From Zizania palustris (taxonomy: Eukaryota; Streptophyta; Magnoliopsida; Poales; Poaceae), in contig JAAALK010000079.1 in the NCBI GenBank assembly GCA_019279435.1, forward strand, positions 103,875,332 to 103,939,331: a DNA stretch of 64,000 bases, read 5' to 3'. Positions 1 to 11,311 of the stretch are shown here, piece after piece. The first letter of the stretch is position 1; each line of letters starts with the position of its first letter. A program made the translations under genes and the position numbers. The notes under the pieces are model-generated. The model had not been told where the DNA came from. It saw nothing but the letters and a program-made list of their open reading frames with translations, and searched no databases.

Positions 1-392
1 CCCAATCCGGGTATATGGGCCAGAAGCAGCAAAAGACCCACGGGGCTGTTGACTAGGGTTGACTCAGGTACACGGGCGGTGAGTGATTGCCGGGCTGAGA
101 GAGCCGCGGGATCGGGCCGGCCCAATCCGGGTACCTGGTGCAAAGTCGGTGGAGGCTTTGTCAGTTTCAGCGCAAAACTGACAACCATCGATCTTGTATC
201 CGACTGTCCAGAAGAGAAGCCGTAGTCGCTACGAAAGTTTAGCTTCCGGATAAGTCATCTGTATCTCTAGGCCCACAGTCAGTCAGTTGTGTCTGTAAAA
301 ATACCTAAGGGCAGTTGAGTCATTTCCTTTTATTCCTGCGTCTGTAAAAAACCCTAAGGGGCTGGTGGAATATTCTAGGCCATTGGGCAGCC

Positions 393-400
393 TATAAATA
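393..400 (+). promoter_or_regulatory. TATA box of the Cop1 LTR
   Basis: TATAAATA lies just upstream of the GGGCCCCAATCCCTAGGGTT segment, at the same place as in the Cop4 LTRs (36446 and 50200). It probably marks the U3/R boundary, with transcription starting about 25-35 bp downstream. Confidence 0.7.
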
Positions 401-835
401 GGGCCCCAATCCCTAGGGTTGGACTACCCTTTTGGCTGAAATTAATTCATACTCCTTTGGGTCATTTTGTCTCTTGCACTTTCTCTCTCTCCTGTTTTTG
501 TGCGCCGCCAGGAACTGGCTTGGTTTTCGATTCCATCCGATTCTACTTGTTCCAGAGATTCAATCTGCTGTTTGTGTTGAGGTGTGTGCATTGATTTCTC
601 TGCCTCAGAAGCTTCGTTTTTATTGTGCGCGGACATGCCTTCTCTGTTTTAAATGCCTCATGGTTGCTTCTGTTCTTCACGTGAGGAGTACTAGTTCATA
701 CTAGTTGCAAGTAGTACTACTACTCTGTAGCAAAAGTACACTAGTACTCTAGCCTTGCTTTTACTGCACAGCTTTTTGATCGAGTTGACAGGACTAAAGT
801 CCCTTTTCTGGCTGTTCTCTAGCGAAGCTCCTTCT

Positions 836-1490
836 CTGTTCGAAGCCCCTCAGCTCCGTGAGGCAGGCTTCGATCTGATATCCGCGAGGGCTTCGCTTGA
901 ACTTCGAACTTCATTTTGTGTCCTAAGTTGCTAGCTTCGAAGTACTTTTTGAACTGTCAGCGTTTCATACTTCGAACGTCTGTGCGAAGGTACTCCGAGT
1001 TCAGCTCTTCGAAGTCCATACTTCGACAGGTTTCGATGTTGGCTTCGAAGCTTATCTTTCTGTTAAACTTCGCTCAACGTGAGTTCCTGTCTGCTGTCAT
1101 TTTCGAAGTCCTTGATGTGTTCGTTCGAAGGTAGAGTGTAGGGTTCGTTTTGGTTTCTCTGTCGCGTGTCAGCCTTCTCTTCTCTTTTCGAATGTTGTTT
1201 GTCGGTGCGTTGCGTTCGAAGTATTATGTTCGAAGGATAGGCTTCGAAGCACTCGGTTTGAAGCTAGCTTCGATACTTCCATACTTAGATTCGAAGCATC
1301 TCCGGTCTTTTCCCACCTCGAACTAGGTTAGACTATACCTCCGAACCAGACTTCGACCAGTGAAGCAAGCCTCGACCACTGAAGCGGGCTTTGACACTAC
1401 GAAGCAGGCTTCGACATTGCGAAGCAGGCTTCGACCAGCGAAGCAGGCTTCGCCAAGTTTCGAACAGGAGACAGATTTCGAACGGTAACT
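836..1490. repeat. TTCGAA-rich module inside the Cop1 LTR, with 20-bp tandem repeats
   Basis: About fifteen copies of the palindrome TTCGAA occur in roughly 650 bp, far more than chance. At 1362-1457 five 19-20-bp units follow head to tail, each built on GAAGC-(2 nt)-GCTTC, a short inverted repeat. The matching part of the Cop4 LTR (36660-36930) has a different low-complexity module based on TGCGGCAGC and CTAGCAGCC. The block lies downstream of the TATA box, so it would be transcribed. Confidence 0.75.
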
Positions 1491-1759
1491 TCTCATTTCA
1501 CTCTTTGTGCATTTATACTGAGAAGTTTATCTTGCCTTGTCTTTTGTACACTGTTTATCTGTCTATTAGCACTGTAATGGTATTTCTCTGTTTTAAACAT
1601 CAGTTGCTTCTAGATTGATACCTCTAGACTTAGGCAATCTGTTCGTTCTTTGCTGCTTAGTCTTTGAGGTGCGTTGGGTATTGGGAGCACGCCATTGATT
1701 CGAAAGAATTTTTAAGGCGCCCATTCACCCCCCCTCTGGTCACTACTTTCGGTCCTACA

Positions 1760-3170
1760 GTGGGCTCTACAGGCTATGTAGAAGGTCCACCCTCATCAAC
1801 AGCTGGAGTGTCATCATCTTCCTCGAAGATGGACTCTCCGAGCTCACCATTCCAGAAAGCTCGAAAGAAGGAGTCAAATTAAAGAGGGCAAGGACTCATC
1901 AAAAGAAACCTCGCAAGTCTCGACAAGCTTATAGGAGTCGAGGTTCCAAACACGGAAGCCTCGAGAATGCAACGCATAACCAAGAAAACTCCATCCCAGC
2001 AACGAGACTCAAACTTGTCGAAATGCCCTCCCTTCTTGAGCACAAAGCACTTGCAGCCAAGCGCTCGCAAGTGGCTCACTTTGGGTTGTCTGCCAAACCA
2101 CAACTCATATGAAGTCTTACCTAGATAAGCTCTAAGAAAAATGCGGTTGGCCAGATAGCAAGCCGTGTTCATGGCTTCAGCCAAAAAAATGCCTAGGAGT
2201 CCTGTGCTCATCGAGCATCGTCTTGGCCATCTCGACTAGCGTGCGGTTCTTTCGTTCCACAATGTTGTTCTGTGGGGGAGTGTAAGGAGCAGAAAACTGA
2301 TGGTCAAGACCCTGATCACTACAGAAGCTGACGAACTGAGAGTTCTTGAACTCAGAGCCATTGTTAGAGCGAATCGCTCGCATCCGACTATTGTTCTCAT
2401 TCTTCAGCTTCAAAATCAGGTCATGAACAAAATGAAAAGTCTCATCCTTAGACTCCAAAAAGAAAACCCACGAGAATCGAGAAAAATCGTCAACAATCAC
2501 AAGCGCGTACCACTTCCCATTGACTGAGCGTACCCGAGCTAGACCAACAGTGTCCATGTGTAACAGCTTGCCCGGATACGGAGTCATCACCTGATTCACA
2601 GGTGAGTGAGAAGCGGCAACCAATTTCCCGTGATGATAGGGATGGCAAACTAGATCCTTCTCCATCTTAAGCTTGGGGAATCCTCATATGAGGTCCATAG
2701 AGCTTAACCTGACTAGCAGATCAAAACTCAAATGACCCAACCTCCTATGCCACTTCCAGAGCTCAGAGGAGGATCCAACAATCAAACATCGAGAAGGGCC
2801 AAAAGAACTAGAGAAGTCAATCCGAAAAACCTTACCAAAAGGTAAGATCTGGCAAATCAAAGACCCTCTAGAATCAATAACAGAAGAACTGCCCTTCTTA
2901 AAACGAACCTCCAAACCATCCTCAAGAAGTTGCGAAACAGAAATCAAATTGAAGTTCAAATTTCCAACCAAAGCAATGTTCTTCAAAGAGAAATGGTCAG
3001 AGATGCGAATTGAGCCAATGCCGTGTACCTTCCCTTGACCACTGTTCCCAAAGGTGATGTATTCCTTGGAGCTCGGGGGAGAGAGAATGGAGAACCATCT
3101 ACGATGTCCCGTCATGTGGCAAGAGCATCATGAGTCCATGATCCAAACATCCTCCAGTCCCCGATCATGC
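1760..3170 (-). pseudogene. Cop2 pol remnant: protease, integrase (broken)
   Basis: Reading leftward from about 3170 are the Copia protease (a WIMDS stretch at ~3150), the GAG-pre-integrase region with an H..H zinc-binding pattern, and the integrase core, followed by the variable acidic linker before the reverse transcriptase. Breaks: the protease DSG is followed by TGA at the glycine position. The second integrase catalytic aspartate reads NNGSEF where family members have DNGSEF. A frameshift near 2190-2210 separates the integrase core from its C-terminal part. The first catalytic Asp (MDT) and the Glu (VERKNRT) remain. Nothing functional can be made. The order gag-PR-INT before RT is that of Ty1/Copia. 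Confidence 0.85.
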
Positions 3171-5599
3171 ACAATCAGTGGTTATAAGGGGGAGCAAATG
3201 GTCCGGCACCAGGTTTAGCAAAAGAACTAAACCAGTGTCGAGCCATCTTCTCAAAAGACGGAAAGCAGAAATCATCATACGAGTTTGGACCAAAACGCGG
3301 CTCAAAGCGCGGCCCATGGTTCTGCCTAAAACCTCAGCCACGAGGTCCAGGACAGTATCCAGAACGACCTGGAGCTCTGCCGGCTCGAACACCACCATCT
3401 GGAGCACGGGCATGAAAGACGTCTCCTCTACCACCACCTACACGATGCGGCCTGGCCTCCAGCCTCTTCACGCGTCGAGGAACTCTTAGTCTACCACCCT
3501 GCTGGTAGAACTGCTCCTAGCCACAACGAGCTCTCTCTTCTCTCTCAACCCGCTTCCTCTTAAAGCAAAACTCCACAAGATGTCCGTCTCTCTGACAATG
3601 CTCACAGTGGTAGGTGGGCTTCCTGGGATGTGGCTGAGACTTGGGGTTCTTGGGCTTGGTGGTGTTGGGTGTAGTCTTCTTGGTGTGAGAGGGTCTAGGA
3701 AGAGAGTCTAGAGAAGTGCAGAGGTGTTTGGGCTTCGGTGCCCAGATGGGCTTCTTGGGTGGAGCTTTGGGCTGTTCTTGGAACACTCCATCTTTGGGAT
3801 GACTAGCCTGAAAGGACTCAGTGGAGTGAGTCTTGGGTATCTCTGCTCAGGAGTCATTTTACTCCACTCCACTGCCCGGCTAATAGCACTCTCAATGTTA
3901 GCCTTGGTGTAGGTGTAGCCTACCCCAAACCCATCCTACCTCTTAAAATTCTGGATCATCATGCCAAGCTGTGGCTCTCTGTTACTCACCCAACTCAGGA
4001 TTAAACGGAGGTAAAAGTTCTCATTCTGGACATCAGCTAGGTTCTCTCTCAAAGAAGCTAGTACCTCCACCTGAGACAAGCAGGTCTCACACTCTCTATC
4101 AACCTTGACAGACTTCTCGGCTTTTAGCTTAATCAATTCCAATCTAAGAGATATGTAGTTCTCACAGACAGTGGGTGGAACTGACAGTGTCTCAAGCTCT
4201 AGCCTAGCCTGCCCCAACTTAGTTCTAACTCTCTCCAACTCGCTCAAATGCTCATCACCCTTAGCTTTCACCTCAGCTAGACTGGCTATATGGGATGAGC
4301 AATCATCACAGGGCACGACGACAGTTACATGAGCATCTTTCAGCTCCAGCTAAGCGCTTTCAAGCTCAGTGGCCAAAGCGTCCCTCTCATCAACCCTTTC
4401 TGTGTACCTGGACTTCTGAGTCGTCAGGTCACACAGAAGCACCTCACACTTTGGGCACTCACTGCTATCACCCAAGCAAGGGGAAGAAGATAGACTCTCA
4501 ATTCTGCTGTTGGCCACGGCAAGCTCACTCTCCAGTTCATCTATCCTCTTGTTAGCCCCTCTAAGCAGTTTTTCCCGATATTTCAACTCCTGACGATTCC
4601 TTTCAAGTAAATCAACGATTTCACGTTCATAAGATGATACCTTCTCATTTTCGTCGTCGTCGGAGGAGCCCTTCTCTTCCTTATCCCCAAGAGCCATTGA
4701 GGAGAAGCTCTTGCGGGATCTTCGGCGTTGATGTGAGCGGCTCTTCGGCCTGTCCCCGAAGGCCATGAAGCAAAGGCCCATCGGATCATCCTTGTCCTTC
4801 CCCTTCCTAATGACAATCTCCTCATCGCTTGAGCTCGATGAAGAGGAAGAAGACGTGGACCGCTTGGAGTAGCTCTTCTCCATCTCGGCGAAGAAGGCCT
4901 TGTCGCGCTTCTTGTTCTCATGCCGGTAGTCCTTCAGGGCCTTTCTGAAGAATCTGTTCTTTGGCTTTCCCTTTGTGAAGGAAGAGTTGTCGTGCTCTCC
5001 AGAGTAGTAGAAGCCTGAGTCGACGATGAAGTGACCTAGATTTCGTGCCGTGTCTTTTCAACATTCTCTTGTCATAAACACGACGCACCCGGTTGTTAAA
5101 AAGACACATGTCATGATCTCCTAACGACTCGAGCTGGTCCTCAAAGATAGACATCAAGGAGAACCTAGCACAACTCACAGAAGAGGGATCAGTAGACGGT
5201 GTAGCAAGGGCCAGTGTCTTTGATCTAGAGCCGGTGAGATTTGATCTCAAGTGGGTATCAACCTCAGTGGCCTTCAGCTTGCTAAACAACTCAGAGATTT
5301 TCAAGGTATCACAAGATGTGCTCTCAATGATAGAGGATACCTTGATCTCCCAGATCTTAGGGTCCAAGGTATGGAGAACCTTGAGCGCCTACTCATGATC
5401 TGAGACTAACTGAACACCCTCAGCCTTGTTGGCCCGAAGCTTGTTTATGATTGATTGAAAATGACCAAACAACGTTTCAACAGATTCACCCGACTTCTGT
5501 GTGAAATTCTCATATTCACACCGGTAGGTCTGATAGAGCCGAGCCTTGACCTGGGCTGTCCCCTCATGGTGTGCCTGAAGGGTAGCCCAGATCTCTCTC
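3171..5599 (-). pseudogene. Cop2 gag remnant (broken)
   Basis: Copia capsid/nucleocapsid coding sequence. The start is lost to the LTR-gag deletion. The remainder runs from the ATLQAHHEGTAQVKARLYQT region (UBN2-type gag) through a long serine-rich and coiled-coil section to the basic C-terminus. An in-frame TAG near 5388 replaces a glutamine. Near 5035-5045 a short deletion removes the first half of the CCHC knuckle that Cop4 keeps (C-x2-C-x4-H-x4-C near 38530). A second knuckle (C-x2-C-Q-R-D-G-H) survives near 3590 with CAG, where Cop3 and Cop4 have TAG. The gag frame ends in TGA at about 3177, one frame away from pol. Confidence 0.82.
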
Positions 5600-5858
5600 A
5601 GCCCGGCAATCGCTCGCCGCCCGTGTACCTGAGTCAATCCTAGTCAAGAGCCCAGTGGATCCTCTACTGCTCCTAGCCCATGTACCCAGATTGGGCCAGC
5701 CTGACTTCGCGGCCCCTCTGCCCATGTACCTGAGTCACAAGCGGCCCAGACACAGCATGTCTTCTATTCTCTTCTCTTCAGTGTCCTGTTGATTTCCGTT
5801 GATAATGACTCATCACATCTGGAGCCATGAGGCCCACACTCTTCAGCATGGCTCCTCA
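5593..5858 (-). repeat. Cop2 5' LTR remnant
   Basis: The first ~266 nt of a SIRE-like LTR on the minus strand, beginning TGAGGAGCCATGCTGAAGAG at 5858 like the Cop4 LTR at 35858. It ends at a CTCTCTC tract shared by the LTR and gag, the deletion junction. Confidence 0.85.
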
Positions 5859-5953
5859 CTAGGCTCGCCCTTTTGGTACAAGCCTAGGAATGCACATCAT
5901 AATCCTAAACTCGACCTTTTGGTACAAGTTTAGGAATGTATATACATATCATA
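5859..5953. repeat. Hairpin tandem array, left fragment
   Basis: Two half-units of the array at 8975-10200: one with CCTAGGCT/AGCCTAGG-type arms (the first base is lost at the Cop2 junction) and one with CCTAAACT/AGTTTAGG-type arms. Separated from the main array by sLTR. Confidence 0.85.
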
Positions 5954-8900
5954 CTCGGTGGGATCGGAATGATGACTAGAGGAGGGGTAAATAGGTGCCT
6001 CGACAATTTCTCGTGAATGTGATGGCCTAAATAGATCACCCAACACACCTCCCAAATATTGACAAAATCAATTTTAAGCAGAATAGTACAATAACAGTGC
6101 AAAACTTTGTTCAAAATCACTGTCAGACAAATCGGGGTTTGAAACACCGAGTTGTCCAAATTGGACTTCCTCAAGACGTCGGAGATTGATACTCCGACTA
6201 GTACAATTCGGTCTTTGAAACTCCGACTTTGAGAAGAATTCACAATTTAGACCCAGAAACTTCAATGAATAACTTTGAGTTTGTTCTAATTAAGTTTGCA
6301 CACTTTGAAGTGTGATCAGATCAGAGAACAGTACTCAAAACAACATTTTCAGAAATCTGACTAAAAAAATCAGATTAAAACCACTAAAACACACATACAC
6401 TGTTCAAATAGTGAGTACTGACTAATACATGTTCAAAAATAAACTCAGCAGAAAGAGATTAGTGAGAACATTAGCCAATCAAGGAGATAACTTCAGATCA
6501 GAATTGACATGAATTGGCCAAACACTGGGTTAGCAATTCAAAACAGAATTAGCACACACAGATCAGTATTTTCAGACAAATGAGAGTTCAAGCTGACAAG
6601 TAATTTCTGATGATGAAACTGATCTGAATGAAATGCATTCAAATCTGTAAACTAGTTGCAACTATTCAGTCCATTTCAAAATAGCACACTGATTCAAAGT
6701 TCAGAGAACAGTACTTTTAAACAAAATATTCAGCTGCTGCAACTGTAAAATGTATTCAAATGTAGAACTGATTAATAATGAATATCAGTCAGCAATTACT
6801 CAAGAGCTAACTCAAATTTCAGTTGAACAATCTATTCCTAAACAGAGTTCAAACTTCAGAGACAGTACTGTGTATTCATGTAAACTCAGAACTGAAGTTG
6901 AAAATTAATTTCAGATGATGAAACAGTTCTAAACAAATTTGCAATGTAATCAAGTAAACTCTCAAACAGAGACCTGAAAGAGAGATAGCAATTCTGAAAC
7001 TATACAGTGTTTTCAGATGTAATTAGAACTTTCAACACACAAGTATTTTAAAAAGACAAAACTGATCTGAATCAATTGCAGTTGAATCTGTAAATAAGTT
7101 TCAGATATTCAGTACATTTCAAAATGGAGAACTGATACAAATTTCTGAATTTTGCAAACACAAGTTGCTACTGAAGCTGCACTGCAATTGCTCCCTTACT
7201 GTAGCTTGTCTGAAACACTCAGAAGCAAGGCCAAAGTACAATCAATTCATAACCAAAAGAAGCAGCAAAAACTGGATTCTATTTTCTGATTTGAAAACTT
7301 TACTGCTGCAACATCAGGAATAAATTCAAATGTGAAGCTGAAACACATTGAATAGAGAGCAGTGGTTAACAGATGTTGATTCAATTTCAGAGATCAATAT
7401 TTGAACTTCAAATCTATTTACTGCAAATTCACAAGAACATGAGTAGGATACTCATCAAAACAGAGCCAGATTTCAAACATATATAGAGTACTATCAAAGA
7501 CTGAAAATATGTTTCTGAAGATGAACAATTTTTTCAGTGGAAACTATGAATTGAATCCAAGCTGAAATTTCAGGCAACAAATCAGAGATGAAACAATCTG
7601 TATTTAACCCTGGGATTAGATTACAAAGATTTGTTCATCCCAACAACAAGCCAATCAAAAGTAAGACATCACTCAAAACTTCAGAGATGATCCTTGAGCA
7701 TATCACAACACAGCTAATTCATATTCAGGAACCGATATTCAGATAGTCACTCAAATTTTCACAAATTTGCAAAGGCACAAAATCTAGAATAGATGGATTG
7801 ACACCATTCAACTCAAATTAGCTTCTCTAAAAACTCAGTAAACCAGAAAACTGTACCTCGATGCAGATTATCCACTCTTACAACATCTTCTCAGGATGAT
7901 TTCTCTTCAACAGACCTCACATCAACCGAACACAACATGTTTTTCATTGAAGATTAGAACCTGAGCTCTATGAGACTATATTAGATCCAACACAAAATCG
8001 AAAACCAGCAGGAATCTTACGATGAACATTATGTATTTGTGGATCAACCGTATACAACATAGAAATTTAAACTTTTCAGGATGAATACACATCAACTGAA
8101 GAACAGAAACTCCAGGAATTCATACTGAAAATAGAGAAAAATTCACATGATCCATCGCTGAAGCATAGAACACCTTATGCAGTACAGTCCTATCAGGAAA
8201 TCCTGTAGCCGATCAAGAAAATTCATCCACCGCACTGTAGCGTGTCTAGCATCAACCCGAACATCAGTTTTTTTCTCAATTTGTGAATGCAAAAGTTGTC
8301 CAAAAAGTTCCATCCAATCTTGGGGGATAAGATCCCTTAAGTAGGCAGCTTGTAGAAGCCAATTTTACAATATACCCTTTTGGCAATTTCAGAATTAAAT
8401 ATTCTAAAAATTACTCTAATAGTCTTGAAAGAAAAATTACAAAGAGACTCAACTTTTAATATATTTTCAGAGTAGAACCACTCTAAAAATATACCAAAAG
8501 AATATACTATAAAACTGAAATATTCAAACTAAAACTATACTCCTATTTATTAAATTAACAAAAAAACATTTAATGTTTCGACGGTTTTTAGCAAAAACCG
8601 ACAAAGCTTCCCCTGATTGTCGACGACCGTCGTTAGTCCGCGAACTCGACCGCTAGCAAGTTTCTCCCACTCTCGATCCCTCGAGCCGCTTTTTCACTTG
8701 AACGGGCTTCCCTTTCGCTGACTCGATCGACGCTTCGTCTTGATCAACCTTCAACTCACATCCTGGTCGACCTCCATGTGTACATCTGAGTCCACTCTCC
8801 ACTTCGACTGACACCCTCGACCATCTGGCATTAGACTCCCCTTCTAACCCTGATCCTTTGCAATTGACAGTTGATGAGTAACTCAAGCCTGCACACACGA

Positions 8901-8974
8901 GACAAACGCAGACACAAATAACATATCCAAAACACCTAGACACGAACTCATGACATCACCCTGTCAATCACTCA
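5954..8974 (-). mobile_element. sLTR: probable ~3-kb solo LTR of a Copia-like element
   Basis: No coding region is recognisable. The right end, read on the minus strand, begins TGAGTGATTGACAGGG, comparable to TGAG starts of the other Copia LTRs here. The left end carries a diverged form of the shared LTR terminus (GGATCGGAATGATGACTAGA against GGACCGAAAGTAGCGACCAG). A perfect 8-bp hairpin at 8582-8600 sits where the other LTRs have theirs. The middle (about 6300-8500) is AT-rich with recurring ACTGA/CAGTTC-like words. Both flanks are hairpin-array sequence, with TCATA at 5949-5953 and 8975-8979 as a possible target duplication. The exact left terminus is uncertain, because a TG start at 5959 does not give matching flanks. 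Confidence 0.6.
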
Positions 8975-10200
8975 TCATAATCCTAAACTCGACTTTTGGT
9001 ACATGTTTAGGAATGCATATACATATCATACTCCTAAACTCGGCCTTTTATTAGATGCCTAGGAATGCACATCATAATCCTAAACTTGGCCTTTTGGTAC
9101 AAGTTTAGGAATGCATGTGATAAATCATAATCCTAAACTCGGCCTTTTGGTACAAGTTTAAGAATGCATATTCATATCATAGTCTCAGGCTTGGTCTTTC
9201 GGTACAAGCCTAGGAATGCACATAATAATACTAAACTCGGACTTTTGGTACAAGTTTAGGAAAGCATATACATATCAAACTCCTAGGCTTGGCCTTTTGG
9301 TATAAGCTTAGGAATGCACATCATAATCCTAAACACGGCCTTTTGGTAAAAGTTTTGGAATGCATATACATATCATACTCCTAGGCTCGGCCTTTTGGTA
9401 CAAGCCTAGGAATGCACATCATAATCCTAAACTCGGCCTTTTGGTACAAGTTTAAGAATGCATATACATATCATACTCCTAGGCTCGGCCTTTTGGTACA
9501 ATCCTAGGAATGCACATGATAATCCTAAACTCCGCCTTTCAGTACAAGTTTAGGAATGCATATACATATCATACTCCTAGGCTCGACCTTTTGGTACAAA
9601 CCTAGGAATGCACATCATAATCCTAAACTAACCTTTTAGTACAAGTTTAGGAATGCATATACATATCATACTCCTAGGCTCGGCCTTTTGGTAAAAACAT
9701 AGGAATGCACATCATAATCCTAAACTCGGCCTTTTGGTACAAGTTTAGAAATGTATATACATATCATAATCCTAGGCTCGGCCTTTTGGTACAAGCCTAG
9801 GAATGCACATCATAATCATAAATGCGGCCTTTTGGTACAAGTTTAGGAATGCATATCATAAATCATAATCCTAAACTTGACATTTTGGTACATGTTTAGG
9901 AATGCATATTCATATAATAGTCTCAGGCTTGGCCTTTTGGGTCAAGCCTAGGAATGCACATCATAATCCTAAACTCAGCCTTTTGGTACAAGTTTAGGAA
10001 TGCATATACATATCATAGTCAAAGGATCAGCCTTTTGGCACAAGCCTAGGAATGCACATCATAATCCTAAACTTGGCCTTTTGGTACAAGTTTAGGAATG
10101 CATATACATATCATAACCCTAGGCTCGGCCTTTCGGTACAAGCCTAGGAATGCATATCATAATTTTTAGGCTCTACTTTCTAGTACGAGTCTAAGAATAT
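8975..10200. repeat. Tandem array of ~98-bp dimers made of two hairpin half-units
   Basis: About 25 half-units alternate between a ~46-bp type and a ~52-bp type. Each holds an inverted repeat around the loop CGGCCTTTTGGTACA. The short type has arms CCTAGGCT/AGCCTAGG; the long type has CCTAAACT/AGTTTAGG. After the second arm come GAATGCACATCATAAT (short) or GAATGCATATACATATCATA (long). Most copies keep both arms paired. The last units (from about 10155) are degraded. I do not recognise a named satellite family. Confidence 0.9.
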
Positions 10201-10515
10201 TTTCTCAACATATGTCAAATGTATAAGGGCCAACTAAAATTTTCATATAGGCTATATGGTATAAATATAAGGTCAAAAATACCTACAAATGACTCATAAG
10301 AATATTATGATAAATACTTGCATTTCTCGCATACATATATAAATAGCGCGAATTGCATACATATGCAAAAGTAACTCATGCGACGGTATCATAAATAATT
10401 AAGCCTCAATATTCAAGGCATGATGAAAATAAAAAATGCGTAGTTGAACTAAGTTATAATTGGGATATCAAAATAAGCAAATGGCCTAATGGCACCATAC
10501 TAAAGAAGATAAATC
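10201..10515. other. AT-rich spacer, nothing recognised
   Basis: No ORF, repeat or structural RNA that I can support. It was continuous with 54491 onward before TatA inserted, as shown by the ATGGT duplication. Confidence 0.6.
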
Positions 10516-10520
10516 ATGGT

Positions 10521-10984
10521 TGTTGGCGTAAAAGATTACGCTAACAGGTTTTCAGAGTTTAGAAACTAACAAACGAAGTGTTTGTGAAATGAACAATTTC
10601 AAGCCTCCGAATTGGATAATAACTTAGTATTCGATCTTCCTTATAGGGTAAAATGGGGGGTATTTATAGGCCCAAACATTAAGGAAAAGACCCTTTTACC
10701 CCTCTATTACAATTGACATAGTGGAAACTATTTGGTACACTTAATAGGGCTAAGATGGTAAAAGACTAATCTAATGAGGAAGAAGATAAGCCTTCCATCC
10801 TAGCTGGCAAAGAAGCTCTCGAAAGAGTCAATGTTCGAAGATATACTCCGAACTAGAGTTCGCCTCCATCCTTCGAACTTGATCCAATATACTTCCAGAG
10901 TTAGATGCAGGAATCCTTTGATTAAATAACCTGCCTTGTCTTGTTACAGTAATAACCCCGAAGATGAAGTATTTTCCCCCAACA
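10521..10984 (-). repeat. TatA 3' LTR
   Basis: 464 bp, TG...CA bounded, with a minus-strand TATAAATA at 10661-10668. It lacks 32 nt present in the other LTR, between two copies of ATAACT, as expected for slippage or a small repeat-mediated deletion. Confidence 0.93.
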
Positions 10985-11311
10985 TTAGCCCCTCGAATAT
11001 GCTTCTCCGCTAGATCTGTAACGTTAGGTGAGCAGTATACGCAAGAAAAATAATCATGCATAGGGGTTAACAGATTTAATCAATCTCCGAAATATGCAGA
11101 GATTCAAAACTTAGAATCGACTTCTAAAAAAGTTACATTCGAACTATCTTGGAATTAACTTAAGGAGCCCGAAAGCTTTTTTAGACTTAGAAGAAATAGC
11201 CGTTGGCTTTTTCCTTCCAGCGGTAGTTACGTGATGCATTAACTTCGCAAAGGGTAACGGCCAAGAATGCAAAACGACAAACGTTAATGGTAAAAAATTG
11301 TGGGCCTGGGC

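Larger units (their letters stand above)
1..1759 (+). mobile_element. Cop1: right-hand part of a SIRE/Maximus-like Copia LTR
   Basis: The window opens inside an LTR that aligns with the complete Cop4 5' LTR (35858-37638) from about nucleotide 177 of that LTR to its end. Shared landmarks are the repeated CCCAATCCGGGTA-type segments, a hairpin at 158-184, a TATA box at 393, and the terminal segment with GGCGCCCATTCACCCCCCCT ending in TCCTACA at 1759. The next base returns to minus-strand Copia coding sequence (Cop2), so Cop1 is inserted into Cop2. GTGGG at 1760-1764 is the likely target duplication; its partner lies left of the window. Whether this is a solo LTR or the 3' LTR of a full element cannot be seen. 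Confidence 0.85.
1760..5858 (-). mobile_element. Cop2: decayed minus-strand Copia element, truncated
   Basis: A SIRE-like Copia on the minus strand. Its LTR start (TGAGGAGCCATG) is at 5858, followed directly by gag and then pol reading leftward. Only about 266 bp of the 5' LTR remain, because a deletion joins the LTR to the middle of gag at 5593-5599. The 3' half (reverse transcriptase, RNase H, 3' LTR) is absent here; Cop1 interrupts the element at 1759/1760 and the rest should lie off-window to the left. The right flank CTAGG (5859-5863) is hairpin-array sequence, so Cop2 inserted into the array. Confidence 0.82.

Noticed and set aside
1..5858. Inversion within one Copia element (plus-strand LTR next to minus-strand pol)
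   Set aside because: The break at 1759/1760 is exactly at an LTR terminus and pol continues on the other side as in Cop4, so insertion of a separate LTR explains it more simply.
8653..8943. Minus-strand ORF of 96 codons with a signal-peptide-like start
   Set aside because: Lies inside sLTR, shows no homology I recognise and no promoter context; the hydrophobic stretch is probably chance.
8975..10200. CRISPR-like spaced repeats
   Set aside because: The whole unit is repetitive including the 'spacers', arms and flanks diverge gradually, and the setting is a plant repeat array.
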